The position numbers were made by a program, and so were the translations under genes. Under the pieces are notes generated by a model. The model ran no database searches and was not told where the DNA came from. It saw only the letters and a program-made list of their open reading frames with translations. Source: Brevibacterium permense (GTDB taxonomy: Bacteria; Actinomycetota; Actinomycetes; Actinomycetales; Brevibacteriaceae). Taken from it: a stretch of 64,000 bases of DNA. Where the stretch lies: NCBI RefSeq assembly GCF_025506275.1, contig NZ_QYCP01000095.1:124001-188000 (forward strand), read 5' to 3'. How positions within the stretch are numbered: the first letter of the stretch is position 1; the number at the start of each line of letters is the position of its first letter. This document shows, piece by piece, positions 1 through 8,841 of this stretch.

Positions 1-925
1 CGTCGAGCTCCTTGATCGCCGAGGAAGCCTCGGCCAGCGGGTAGTTCGCGTGGATGCGCGGGTTGAGGTCACCTGCAGCAACGTGGTCGAGGACGGCGTC
101 CCACTGCTCGTGGATATAGTCCGGGTGACCCCAGGCCGCCGCGCCCCACGCGACGCCGTCGACGGAGATGTTCTTCAGCAGCAGGCGATTGACCTTGATC
201 GAGGGGATCTCACCGGCAGTGAAGCCGAGGACGAGGAGCCGCCCGAAGGGAGCGAGTACTCGCGTCGAATCGGTGAATCGGTCGCCGCCGACGGGGTCGA
301 AAACGAAGTCGACGCCGCCCGGACAGATCTCCTTCGTCGCATCTTTGAAGCCGTCGGCGAGGACGACATGCGTCGCGCCGATCTCACGAACGGCTTCGGC
401 CTTCGCCTCGGTCGAGACGACGGCGATGACTTCGAGGCCCATCGCCAAGCCCAGCTGCACTGCGGCCGAACCGAGGCCGCCTGCGGCTCCGTGGACGAGG
501 AGGCTCTGGCCCGGCTGAGCATTCGCGCGCACCCGCAGTGCGAAGTCAGCGGTGAGCACGTTCATCGGCATGCCTGCGGCATCGGCCAGGGAGACCGAAT
601 CCGGGACCTTCACGGTGGCCTCGTCACCGGCGACGAGGTATTCGGCGAAGGTTCCCTTTCCGGTGATCGCAGCAACGCGGTCCCCGACAGAGTAGCTGGA
701 GTCCGGGCCCACCTCGGCGACGACACCGGAGGCTTCGGAACCTAAGGTGAAGGGTAGGTCGTGCTTGACCTGGTACATCCCGCGGGTCTGCAGCACCTCG
801 GGGAACGTCACTCCGGCGAATGCGACCTTGATGAGCACCTGACCGGGCCCCGGCGACGGGCGCTCCACATCGAGGTGCTCCACATCATCGGGGCCGCTCA
901 GAGCGGTGACGCGAATGGCTTTCAT
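1..925 (-). CDS. NADPH:quinone oxidoreductase (MDR family), 3' end cut by window
   Basis: The minus strand reads open from an ATG at 925 to the window edge (about 308 codons), starting MKAIRVTALSGPDDVEHLDV. This is the N-terminus of medium-chain dehydrogenase/quinone reductases that use NADPH to reduce quinones or enones in the cytosol. A GroES-like half is followed by the nucleotide-binding loop GAAGGLGSAAVQLG. No structural zinc cysteine cluster is visible, which fits the zinc-independent QOR subgroup. Family members are about 320-330 residues, so only a few C-terminal residues should be missing. It is transcribed divergently from the acyl-CoA operon and shares a 176-bp intergenic region with it, so both may answer to the operator there. 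The exact substrate is unknown. Confidence 0.85.
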   Translation of the reverse strand, partial: MKAIRVTALSGPDDVEHLDVERPSPGPGQVLIKVAFAGVTFPEVLQTRGMYQVKHDLPFTLGSEASGVVAEVGPDSSYSVGDRVAAITGKGTFAEYLVAGDEATVKVPDSVSLADAAGMPMNVLTADFALRVRANAQPGQSLLVHGAAGGLGSAAVQLGLAMGLEVIAVVSTEAKAEAVREIGATHVVLADGFKDATKEICPGGVDFVFDPVGGDRFTDSTRVLAPFGRLLVLGFTAGEIPSIKVNRLLLKNISVDGVAWGAAAWGHPDYIHEQWDAVLDHVAAGDLNPRIHANYPLAEASSAIKELD

Positions 926-1033
926 TGTTTCCTCGCTATCGTTGTGACGCACACGGAACACTCGAGCTCCGGTGTCGGCGGTCTTCTCACCTCTATCACA
1001 CCGAGCGGCTATGACCGTGATCACTCTTGCGGC

Positions 1034-1062
1034 TTGACTGACCTGCTCGGGATGAATACTGT
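1034..1062 (+). promoter_or_regulatory. sigma70-type promoter of the acyl-CoA operon
   Basis: A -35 element TTGACT (1034-1039) and a -10 element TACTGT (1057-1062) are separated by exactly 17 bp and lie 40 bp before the first gene at 1102. The match to the actinobacterial housekeeping pattern is seen directly. Promoter activity is inferred. Confidence 0.6.
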
Positions 1063-1085
1063 GAACTCTACTGAACGACTGTTCA
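1062..1085 (+). promoter_or_regulatory. operator-like TGAAC repeats over the transcription start
   Basis: TGAAC occurs at 1062-1066 and again at 1072-1076, followed by its inverse GTTCA at 1081-1085, giving the perfect dyad TGAACGACTGTTCA. It overlaps the last base of the -10 element and the expected transcription start, a position where a TetR-type repressor would block transcription. No regulator gene is adjacent in the window, so the cognate protein is unknown. Confidence 0.5.
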
Positions 1086-1101
1086 CTCGGGAAGGTCAAG
1101 G

Positions 1102-2124
1102 ATGACACAATCACCGGCAGGGTTCGATGCGGACAGCATCGGCATATGGATCGAGCGGAGATTCGGGATCAGCGATTTCGATGTCGAAGTGATGTCGGTC
1201 GGTCGGTCGAATCTGACGTTCACCATCCTCGTCGACGGCAGCCCACGCTGGGTCCTGCGCCGCCCGCCCCTGGGCCACGAGGGCGGCAGCGCTCACAACG
1301 TCGCCCGTGAGGGCAGGATCATGGCAGCGCTCAATGACAGTGACGTTCCGGTGCCGACCGTCCTCGACATCGTCGACGACCCCGAGGTCCTCGACGTGCC
1401 CTTCGTATTCATGGACCACTGCCCGGGATTCCCGATCAACACTCCCACTGAGTGGGAGTCCATCCCACCTGCGAACCGCCGCGACTGTGCATTCGGCATG
1501 GTCGACGCGCTGGCGGCGATCCATTCCGTCGACGTCGATGCTGTCGGATTGTCCGATCTGCGTCGACCCGGCGGACTCATCGACCGACAGCTGCGCCGTT
1601 GGATCGGGCAGGTCGAGAAGATCGCGATGCGCGAGACTCCGATCATCCATGAGGTCCACGATGTCCTCCGCGAGGCCATGCCCGACCCTGCGGGATCGCC
1701 TGTGGGAATCGCGCACGGGGACTTCAAACCGAACAATATGATCTTCGCCCCCTCGGGGTCGGTCAATGCAGTCGTCGACTGGGAGCTGACCGCCATCGGC
1801 GAGGTGCTCACCGACCTCGGCTATTTCGTCGCCATGCTCACGGTGCCCGAGCAGTACACCAGCATCTGGGTGCCCCGAACCGATGACGGATTCCCTTCCA
1901 CAGACGAACTCATCGACCGCTACCAGGAAGTCAGCGGTCACGAAGTCCACGATGTCAGCTACTACTCGGCCTTCGCGATGTGGAAACTGGCCTGCATCCG
2001 TGAAGGCGTCTACACGCGACTGGCGACAGGAAAGATGGGCGACCTCGATCTCGACCCGGAAGAGGCCGGAGCCGGAGTCGAAGACCTCGCTCGCCAAGCC
2101 CTCGACCTGTTGGAGAGATCATGA
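1102..2124 (+). CDS. phosphotransferase family protein (APH-type kinase, LvaA/ACAD10-like)
   Basis: This 340-residue protein has the aminoglycoside-phosphotransferase/choline-kinase fold. The catalytic loop HGDFKPNNMIF and the metal-binding stretch VDWELTAIGEVLTDLGY are both intact. Members located beside acyl-CoA dehydrogenases are thought to phosphorylate the hydroxyl of 4-hydroxyacyl-CoAs, as in the Pseudomonas LvaA and mammalian ACAD10/11 systems; drug resistance is unlikely. The start ATG has GGGAAGG six bases upstream. It is the first gene of the operon and its stop overlaps the next start by 4 bp (ATGA), indicating translational coupling. The substrate assignment rests on context only. 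Confidence 0.82.
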   Translation: MTQSPAGFDADSIGIWIERRFGISDFDVEVMSVGRSNLTFTILVDGSPRWVLRRPPLGHEGGSAHNVAREGRIMAALNDSDVPVPTVLDIVDDPEVLDVPFVFMDHCPGFPINTPTEWESIPPANRRDCAFGMVDALAAIHSVDVDAVGLSDLRRPGGLIDRQLRRWIGQVEKIAMRETPIIHEVHDVLREAMPDPAGSPVGIAHGDFKPNNMIFAPSGSVNAVVDWELTAIGEVLTDLGYFVAMLTVPEQYTSIWVPRTDDGFPSTDELIDRYQEVSGHEVHDVSYYSAFAMWKLACIREGVYTRLATGKMGDLDLDPEEAGAGVEDLARQALDLLERS

Positions 2125-2915
2125 CCTCGCCCCTGGCCGGCAAACGTGCAGTGGTCACCGGGGCCGCCGGAGGAATCGGCGCCGCTTTGGCCGCCGAGCT
2201 CATCGAACGCGGTGCGTCAGTCGTCCTCGCGGACCTCTCCCCCACTGTCGGCGACACCGCCGCCTTACTCGGCACCTCGGCATTCGCGTGGGCAGGGGAC
2301 GTGTCATCGGTCGAAGGAATCGGTGCGCTCATCGAATCTGCCGACGACCGCCTCGGCGGGATCGATCTGTACTTCGCCAATGCCGGAATCATCGGTCCGG
2401 CGATGCTCGGAGAATCCGACGCGGACTGGGACATGATCATCGACGTCAACATGCGCGCCCATGTCCGCGCCGCGCAGGCACTCGTCCCCCGCTGGCAGGA
2501 GGCCGGTTCCGGGTATTTCGTCGCCACCGCTTCGGCGGCAGGGCTGCTCACGCAGATCGGCTCGGCCGCGTATTCGGTGACCAAGCATGCGTCGGTCGGA
2601 TTCGCGGAATGGTTGGCTATGACCTATCGCGACGACGGCATCCGCGCCTCGGTGGTCTGCCCGATGGGAGTGAACACGAATCTGCTCGACGACGCCGGAT
2701 CCGCCGGTGGCGCCGCCCAGAAGGCCGTGACCTCAGCCGGGACCGTCCTGGAGCCCGCCGAGGTGGCCGCCATCGTCCTCGACGCTGTCGAGAACGAGCA
2801 GTTCCTCATCCTGCCGCATCCCGAAGTGCTCGAGATGTACCGGATGAAGGGCAGCGACTACGACCGCTGGCTGCGCGGAATGTCCCGATACCAATCCCGA
2901 CTCAGCGAACTGTGA
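2121..2915 (+). CDS. short-chain dehydrogenase/reductase
   Basis: This 264-residue classical SDR has the nucleotide-binding motif TGAAGGIG near residue 13, the NAG motif in YFANAGIIG, and the catalytic YSVTK (Tyr-x-x-x-Lys) preceded by the serine of ATASAAG. It probably oxidises or reduces a hydroxyacyl intermediate with NAD(P). It is coupled to the kinase upstream by a 4-bp overlap and followed after 83 bp by the acyl-CoA dehydrogenase. It occupies the place of LvaD in a levulinate-type gene set. A TTA leucine codon, rare in this GC-rich DNA, occurs at 2265-2267. Confidence 0.85.
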   Translation: MTSPLAGKRAVVTGAAGGIGAALAAELIERGASVVLADLSPTVGDTAALLGTSAFAWAGDVSSVEGIGALIESADDRLGGIDLYFANAGIIGPAMLGESDADWDMIIDVNMRAHVRAAQALVPRWQEAGSGYFVATASAAGLLTQIGSAAYSVTKHASVGFAEWLAMTYRDDGIRASVVCPMGVNTNLLDDAGSAGGAAQKAVTSAGTVLEPAEVAAIVLDAVENEQFLILPHPEVLEMYRMKGSDYDRWLRGMSRYQSRLSEL

Positions 2916-2998
2916 CACCGAGCCTCACCAGCGAGTCAGACTCGCCTGAGACCAGACCTCACAGCAGTGTGAGACCCACCGAGAAGCAAGGAGCCCAC

Positions 2999-4204
2999 GT
3001 GTTGGAAATCAGCGAACGCGGACGCGAGTATCAGGAGCGTCTGAACGCCTTCATGGACGAATTCGTCTACCCGGCCGAACCGGTCTATGCCGAGCAGATG
3101 GCCGCGGCGGCCAGTCCCCACACGCAGCCGCAGATCCTCGAAGACCTCAAAGCCGAAGCGAAGAAGCAGGGACTGTGGAACCTCTTCCACCCGCACCCGG
3201 AATGGGGGCCCGGGCTGACGAACCTCGATTACGCTCCATTGGCCGAGATAACCGGGCGCAGCCTGGAGATCGCCCCGGAAGCGATCAACTGCAATGCGCC
3301 GGACACCGGCAATATGGAGGTCTTCACGGTCTTCGGCACGGATGAGCACAAGGAGAAGTACCTGGGGCCCCTGCTTGAGGGTGAGATCGCTTCGGCGTTT
3401 GCGATGACGGAGCCGGCCGTGGCCAGCTCCGATGCGACGAACGTCGAGATGAGCATGGAGCGCACCGACGACGGATTCGTGCTCAACGGCCGCAAGTGGT
3501 TTGCGTCGAACGCGATGCATCCGAACTGCCGAGTGCTCATCGTCATGGGCAAGACCGATCCCACCGCCGCGGTGCACCGCCAGCAGTCGATGCTCGTCGT
3601 GCCGATCGATGCCGCCGGAGTCACCGTCGTGCGCAACCTGCCCGTGTACGGCTACGCCGACCGGGAGGGCCATGCCGAGATCGTCTTCGAGAACGTGCTC
3701 GTGCCGTTCAAGGACATTCTCAAGGGTGAGGGCGAAGGCTTCGCCATCAGTCAGGCGCGCCTGGGCCCGGGCCGCATCCACCACTGCATGCGTGCCATCG
3801 GAGCCGCCGAGCGGGCGCTCGAACTCATGGTCAAGCGCGCAGAATCTCGCGTGACATTCGGTGAGAAGCTGTCGAATCGGGCGAACATCCAGGACTGGAT
3901 CGCCGAGTCCCGGATCGAAATCGATCAGGCGCGGCTGCTGACCCTGCACGCCGCGGACATGATGGACAAGTACGGCAACAAGGTGGCGAAGAACGAGATC
4001 GCTGAGATCAAGGTCGTCGCACCCACGATGGCGCTGAAGGTCATCGATCGGGCGGTTCAGGTCCACGGCGGCGGCGGAGTCACCGAGGACTTCCCACTGG
4101 CCCGGATGTGGGCGCATATGCGCACCCTGCGCCTGGCCGATGGACCGGATGAAGTGCACAAGCGCTCCATCGCCCGCAATGAGATCAGGAAATACCGCGC
4201 CTGA
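2999..4204 (+). CDS. acyl-CoA dehydrogenase (ACAD10/11-like)
   Basis: This flavin enzyme of about 401 residues introduces a double bond into, or acts on a phosphorylated form of, an acyl-CoA. Visible hallmarks are AFAMTEPAVASSDATN (flavin/substrate contact) and the C-terminal FAD-binding stretch QVHGGGGVTEDFPLARMW followed by LRLADGPDEVHKRSIAR. An open frame continues upstream, but the start is set by AAGGAG at 2988-2993: GTG at 2999 (5-nt gap), or TTG at 3002. It is the third gene of the operon. Together with the APH kinase it reproduces the kinase plus dehydrogenase pairing of ACAD10/11. Confidence 0.85.
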   Translation: MLEISERGREYQERLNAFMDEFVYPAEPVYAEQMAAAASPHTQPQILEDLKAEAKKQGLWNLFHPHPEWGPGLTNLDYAPLAEITGRSLEIAPEAINCNAPDTGNMEVFTVFGTDEHKEKYLGPLLEGEIASAFAMTEPAVASSDATNVEMSMERTDDGFVLNGRKWFASNAMHPNCRVLIVMGKTDPTAAVHRQQSMLVVPIDAAGVTVVRNLPVYGYADREGHAEIVFENVLVPFKDILKGEGEGFAISQARLGPGRIHHCMRAIGAAERALELMVKRAESRVTFGEKLSNRANIQDWIAESRIEIDQARLLTLHAADMMDKYGNKVAKNEIAEIKVVAPTMALKVIDRAVQVHGGGGVTEDFPLARMWAHMRTLRLADGPDEVHKRSIARNEIRKYRA

Positions 4205-4235
4205 GGTCGGCTCTTCCGCGATACAGTGAGACCCC

Positions 4236-4267
4236 ACCGGGCCCGCACCAGTGTGCACGGGCCCGGT
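4236..4267 (+). terminator. stem-loop between dehydrogenase and ligase genes
   Basis: Perfect 10-bp arms ACCGGGCCCG (4236-4245) and CGGGCCCGGT (4258-4267) enclose a 12-nt loop. No T-run follows and the ligase ribosome site comes directly after, so it may be a partial terminator, an mRNA-stabilising hairpin or a processing site rather than a full stop. Confidence 0.5.
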
Positions 4268-4289
4268 ACAGCCTGCGAAAGGACGTTCA

Positions 4290-6008
4290 ATGACGAACAA
4301 TTGGTTTGAGGATCGCCCATGGATCACCACCTTGGGCGATCTCGCTCAGGAGCCCTATGTGCTGCCGGATTCCACGCCCTTGGCCGATCTGGCTGACACG
4401 GTCGACGCCCGTGGCGACGAGGAGGGCATCAGCTACTACGGATTCACCCTGACCTGGGCGGAGTTCGACCGGTGGTCGACAGCTTTCGCTGCCTTCCTCT
4501 CGGCCCACGGGATCAAGCCCGGCGACCGTATCGGCATCTATGATCAGAACACCCCCGCGTTCGTGATCTCCACCTATGGGATCTGGAAGGCCGGAGGCAC
4601 CGTCGTCCCCCTCAACCCCATGTACCGCGGCGAGCTCGAGCACATCTTCGCCGATTCCGAAGTCAAGGGGCTCATCGTCTCTCAGGCAGCCTATCTCGAC
4701 CGGGTCAAGGACTATACGTCGGACCTGCCGCTGGTTGTGCTCAATGATGACCGGAGCTTCCAGACGGATGGCCCTGATGCGATCTATGCGATGTTCGACA
4801 AGCTGCCGCGCTTCGAGGACCTGCCGCAGGCCGAAGGACGTTTTGCATTCGCAGAGGCTGTGGAGGGCAACCTCGATACCGATTTCACCCCGCACTCCCC
4901 TGCTCCTTCGGACCTCGGTCTCATCGCCTACACCTCCGGCACCTCGGGACGGTCGAAGGGAGCGGCGGCGACTCATGCGAATATCTCGAGTAACTCGCGT
5001 TACTGCCTGCGCAACCCGGTCCTGGGCCCTGGCGACGGCTATGTCTCACTGGCTCCCCTGTTCCACATCACCGGATTCATCTGTCAGTTCCTTGCGGCCG
5101 TGGCCGGTGGTGCCCGGCTCATCCTCAACTATCGTTTCGAGCCCGGTTCGCTCATCGCTCTGTGTGATCGGGAGAAGCCTGCGTACATGGCCGGCCCTGC
5201 CACGATATATACGGCGATGATGGCGCACCCCGACTTCAGCGCCGAGAAGTTCGCATCCTTCAAGTCCCTCATGTCCGGCGGCGCACCACTGCCAGAAGGA
5301 CTGGTCAACAAGTTCGAAGAGCGTGCCGAGATCTATGTCGGTCAGGGCTACGGCCTGTCGGAGACCTGCGCTCAGGTCGCCACCGTGCCGCATGGATTCC
5401 AGGCCCCGGTCGACCCGGACAGCGGGAACCTCGCCTGCGGTCTGCCGCAGCCTGATGTGATGATCCGCATCCTCAATGACGACGGTCAGCCCGTAGGCCC
5501 CGGGGAGGTCGGAGAGGTTGCGATCTCCGGACCGCAGGTGGTCTCCAGCTACCTCAACAACCCGCAGGCCACCGCCGAGCAGATCCCGAACGGCGAGCTG
5601 CACACCGGCGATGTCGGGTTCATGAATGAAGATGGGTGGCTGTTCATCGTCGACCGGAAGAAGGACATGATCAATGCCTCCGGCTTCAAGGTCTGGCCGC
5701 GTGAAGTGGAGGATGTGCTCTACATGCACCCGGCCGTCCAGGAGGCAGCTGTCGTGGGCATCCCCGATGACTACCGCGGCGAGGATGTGTCGGCTTTCGT
5801 CACCCTGCAGCCCGGCGCCGAGGCGACCGCTGAGGAGATCATGTCATTCTGCCGGCAGAAGCTCGCTTCCTATAAGGCTCCGCACCAAGTGACGTTCATC
5901 GATCAGCTGCCGAAGACGAGTTCCGGTAAGATTCTGCGACGGACCATCCGCGCCGATGCCGTCGAAGCCGCCCAAGCGGCGAAGCGGGCGGCCACTCCCG
6001 CCGACTGA
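4290..6008 (+). CDS. AMP-dependent acyl-CoA ligase
   Basis: This 572-residue adenylate-forming enzyme activates a carboxylic acid with ATP and CoA. The phosphate-binding loop YTSGTSGRSKGA, the GYGLSET motif, the adenylate motif TGDVGFMNEDGWLFIVDRKKDMI and the C-terminal catalytic lysine in PKTSSGKILRR are all intact. ATG at 4290 is chosen because GAAAGGA lies 6-7 nt upstream. As the last gene of the acyl-CoA operon it would supply the CoA thioester to the kinase, SDR and dehydrogenase. Chain length specificity cannot be read from sequence. Confidence 0.88.
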   Translation: MTNNWFEDRPWITTLGDLAQEPYVLPDSTPLADLADTVDARGDEEGISYYGFTLTWAEFDRWSTAFAAFLSAHGIKPGDRIGIYDQNTPAFVISTYGIWKAGGTVVPLNPMYRGELEHIFADSEVKGLIVSQAAYLDRVKDYTSDLPLVVLNDDRSFQTDGPDAIYAMFDKLPRFEDLPQAEGRFAFAEAVEGNLDTDFTPHSPAPSDLGLIAYTSGTSGRSKGAAATHANISSNSRYCLRNPVLGPGDGYVSLAPLFHITGFICQFLAAVAGGARLILNYRFEPGSLIALCDREKPAYMAGPATIYTAMMAHPDFSAEKFASFKSLMSGGAPLPEGLVNKFEERAEIYVGQGYGLSETCAQVATVPHGFQAPVDPDSGNLACGLPQPDVMIRILNDDGQPVGPGEVGEVAISGPQVVSSYLNNPQATAEQIPNGELHTGDVGFMNEDGWLFIVDRKKDMINASGFKVWPREVEDVLYMHPAVQEAAVVGIPDDYRGEDVSAFVTLQPGAEATAEEIMSFCRQKLASYKAPHQVTFIDQLPKTSSGKILRRTIRADAVEAAQAAKRAATPAD

Positions 6009-6144
6009 AGGCAGCATCCATGCTCCTTCGGCTTCTCGCCGAGGAATTCTGCCGGCGGCGCCTCCGCAATGGAGCCTGGCCTGCTCATCGCATCACGTTC
6101 GGCGCAGGTGCTCCCACATTAGGTGCACTGCCCGTTCTCATCGC

Positions 6145-6180
6145 GTCCCCTGCATCTGGATCGAAACAGATGCAGGGGAC
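6145..6180. terminator. bidirectional terminator hairpin
   Basis: Perfect 14-bp arms GTCCCCTGCATCTG and CAGATGCAGGGGAC enclose an 8-nt loop. It lies between the convergent ligase (+) and SbcC-like (-) genes, so it can end transcripts from both sides. Confidence 0.75.
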
Positions 6181-6237
6181 GAATTGTGGTCTGCGCGCCC
6201 GGATCACCGGCAGTTTGCCGAGGCGGGACGCTGTGAT

Positions 6238-8841
6238 TCAGCTCAGGCTGACGGTTTCGGCGCCGCCGATGGAAGCGAAGCGGTCGGGCTGACAGGTGAG
6301 CAGGATGACCTGAGCCGTGCGGCCGACATTGCCGAGGATGACGTTGAGGGCGGCCAGGCGCTGCTCATCGGAGAAGCCGAAGGCATCGTCGAGGATGACC
6401 GGTGCTCCGGCTTCCGCATCGAGGAGAGTGGCGACGGCGAGTCGGCCGATGAGCGCCAGCTGTTCCTTCGTCCCACCCGAGAGCGCGTCGAAGGCCACGG
6501 TGCGTCCGTCGAGCGTGCGGGAGACGATTTCGAGGTTCTCGGAGATCTCCACCGACAGTCCCTGCCCGAAGATCACCCTACCCAGCTTCTCGATCGCCTC
6601 CTTGAACGGGGCGACGTACCTCCGCTGAGCCTCTTCCTTGTGTGCGAGCACGGTGTCGCGCAGCAGCCGGATCGCATTTGCCTGCCGCTGCATGCGAGCC
6701 TGCTTCGACCGGATGGACTCCACGTTCTGCTCTGCAGCTTTGAGCTTGTCGTAGATGCCCTCGGCCGCACGATCATCGATGAGAGCCGAGAGTTGATCGA
6801 CCTCCTGCCGGTCCTTCTCCTGCTGCTTCTGTTTGCTGTCGACGAGCTGGAGAGCGTTCTGCAGTCGCATCTCAAGAGTCTCGGGGTCGGCGGCCTCGTA
6901 GGCGGAGCGTGCGGCAGCGGCTTCGTCTTCCAGCTGGGTCAGTGTCGCCGTGGCAGCGGTCAGTGCTTCGTCGAGGGACTCATCGGAGTTCGCTTCCCTG
7001 TCCGTGCTCAGGCGGGTGCTGAGGTTCTGCAGCGTCGTCGCCGCTTGTTCGCGCGTCGACTGTGCACGCACGGCTGCCACACGTGCCTCATCCCGGTCAG
7101 TGCGAATACGTTCGATCGCGGTCCTGGCCGTCTCGACCTGCGCGTTCGCATCGTCAACGGCTGCTGACGTCGATTCGACCAGTGCTTCGAGGTCGTCGAT
7201 CGATGCGGCGGTTCCGCTCGTATCGGCCGGGTCCTCCGCCAAGTGTTCGGCTCGGGTGAGCGCGGCGTCGAGCTCGTCCCGGTCGTCGTCGCCGATGAGC
7301 ACCCGCAGAGTCGATGAGGCTTCAGCCAGCACGGCCTCGGCATCGGTGCGCACCTCGCTGCGTTCGCGTGCCTGTGCAAGGGTGGTCACGCCGAGACGGT
7401 CGAGTTCCGCGTCGAGAAGGGTCTGCGCGGAGTCGAGGGCCCGGTCGAGTTCGGTCGGTGACTGTCCCGGACGCACGGTGATGTCAACGACGGAGTCGAC
7501 GAGGATCTGCAGGTCCGAGGTGACAGCGAATTCCTCGGCGGACCCCTTGGCCACATCGGATCCGTCGATGCTCACGGCGGTATCGCCGAGGCGGCGGGCG
7601 ACGATCTGTGCGGCGGCCGCAGTCTTCGCGTTCTGTGCAATGCGCAGCTCGGTGAACAGTCCTCCGAGTTTCTCCACGTCTTTCGCGGTCACGGTGATCG
7701 AACCGATCGTCGCTTTCGCCTCGGCTGCTCTGCGTTCCTGGTCGCGGATGTCGGCCAGCCTCTTCCGCAGAGTGTCGACCTCTCTGCGTGCGCGGGCCCG
7801 AGCGAGATCGGCGGCAGCGGTCTTCGCTTCGTCCTGAGCGCTGAGGAGTGCGGTCTGTTTGGCTTCGAGGCTCTTCTGCGCCGCGGCGAGACACGCGTCC
7901 TCTTCCTGCTGTGCGGTCGTGACCTTCTCGAGCGCATCGTCGGCAGTCTTCACCGACTCTTCGGCCGCGGCGACCTCGGTGATGAGTGCCCGGCGTCGGT
8001 CTCGCGCCTCCTCGGCGCGCTGACGTTCCCTCTGTGCAACGCCCGCGCGTTCAAGAGCTCGATCGAGTTCGGTCTTGAGCCCGGACACGGACCGCACGGC
8101 CTGTTCGGCGTCTTCGCGTTCGGTCACGGCCAATTCCAGCTGAGCACGCCCATTCGTCAGCCGCTCGGTTGCTCGAGCATGCCGGTCGACGAGCCCGTCC
8201 ATATCGGCGCTGCGAGCCTTCAGTTCACGATGCTGCTCTTCGGCACCGGGGAGTTCTTCGGTGAGTCTGCGCAGCTCACCCGTCTCCTTGCCCTTTGCCG
8301 TGAAGAACCTCAGGTATTCGGTTTCGACTCTGTCGAGGAAGGCATCGTGATCAGCCGGTTCATCCCCGGCCTCGCCCAGAGCACCGTGCAGTGCCTTGAT
8401 CTCGGCCAGGGAAGCCTGGTCGAGGCTTCGGCCCTGTGCGACGTCGAGAGCGTCGAGCAGGTCGACATCGACGGTTTCGTCGAGGATCGCCAAGAACCGC
8501 TCATGTGCTTCACTGCCGCTGAGCTGTTCGGGGACGGGCTTGAGAATGCTCAGCTCGGTGAAGGGCTGTTTGATCCAGCGTTTGCTGTATCGGAGCTCGT
8601 AGTCCCCGGTGCTCAGGTGCAGTTCGACCTGCGGACCGACGTCGGAACCGACCGGTTGGGTGTCTTTGACGCTGGCCTTGCGGGAGCTGTCCTTGTCCTC
8701 GCGCAGCTGCGTGATGGCCTGATGGATCGAGGACTTCCCGACCTCGTTCGGGCCTTCGACGATCGTCACCCCGGAGCTGAAGTCGACGGTGGCGTCGCTG
8801 ATGGCGCGGTAGTCGATGAGGCGGATGGAATGGAGTCTCAT
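6238..8841 (-). CDS. SbcC/YhaN-like SMC-type ATPase
   Basis: This 867-residue ABC/SMC-type ATPase has a Walker A motif GPNEVGKSS at residues 30-38. A long Ala/Glu/Arg-rich region follows, predicted to be coiled coil. The C-terminus carries the signature ALSGGTKEQLAL and Walker B VILDDAFGFSDE. It is smaller than SbcC (about 1000 or more residues) and resembles the YhaN/RecF-like group. It probably forms a complex with the nuclease encoded immediately upstream, acting on DNA ends or hairpins during repair. ATG 8841 is chosen because it overlaps the partner's stop by 4 bp; an open frame without family similarity extends further upstream. Confidence 0.82.
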   Translation of the reverse strand: MRLHSIRLIDYRAISDATVDFSSGVTIVEGPNEVGKSSIHQAITQLREDKDSSRKASVKDTQPVGSDVGPQVELHLSTGDYELRYSKRWIKQPFTELSILKPVPEQLSGSEAHERFLAILDETVDVDLLDALDVAQGRSLDQASLAEIKALHGALGEAGDEPADHDAFLDRVETEYLRFFTAKGKETGELRRLTEELPGAEEQHRELKARSADMDGLVDRHARATERLTNGRAQLELAVTEREDAEQAVRSVSGLKTELDRALERAGVAQRERQRAEEARDRRRALITEVAAAEESVKTADDALEKVTTAQQEEDACLAAAQKSLEAKQTALLSAQDEAKTAAADLARARARREVDTLRKRLADIRDQERRAAEAKATIGSITVTAKDVEKLGGLFTELRIAQNAKTAAAAQIVARRLGDTAVSIDGSDVAKGSAEEFAVTSDLQILVDSVVDITVRPGQSPTELDRALDSAQTLLDAELDRLGVTTLAQARERSEVRTDAEAVLAEASSTLRVLIGDDDRDELDAALTRAEHLAEDPADTSGTAASIDDLEALVESTSAAVDDANAQVETARTAIERIRTDRDEARVAAVRAQSTREQAATTLQNLSTRLSTDREANSDESLDEALTAATATLTQLEDEAAAARSAYEAADPETLEMRLQNALQLVDSKQKQQEKDRQEVDQLSALIDDRAAEGIYDKLKAAEQNVESIRSKQARMQRQANAIRLLRDTVLAHKEEAQRRYVAPFKEAIEKLGRVIFGQGLSVEISENLEIVSRTLDGRTVAFDALSGGTKEQLALIGRLAVATLLDAEAGAPVILDDAFGFSDEQRLAALNVILGNVGRTAQVILLTCQPDRFASIGGAETVSLS

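Noticed and set aside
1102-2124. Aminoglycoside resistance kinase
   Set aside because: The fold is shared, but the operon with acyl-CoA dehydrogenase and ligase indicates acyl-CoA metabolism.
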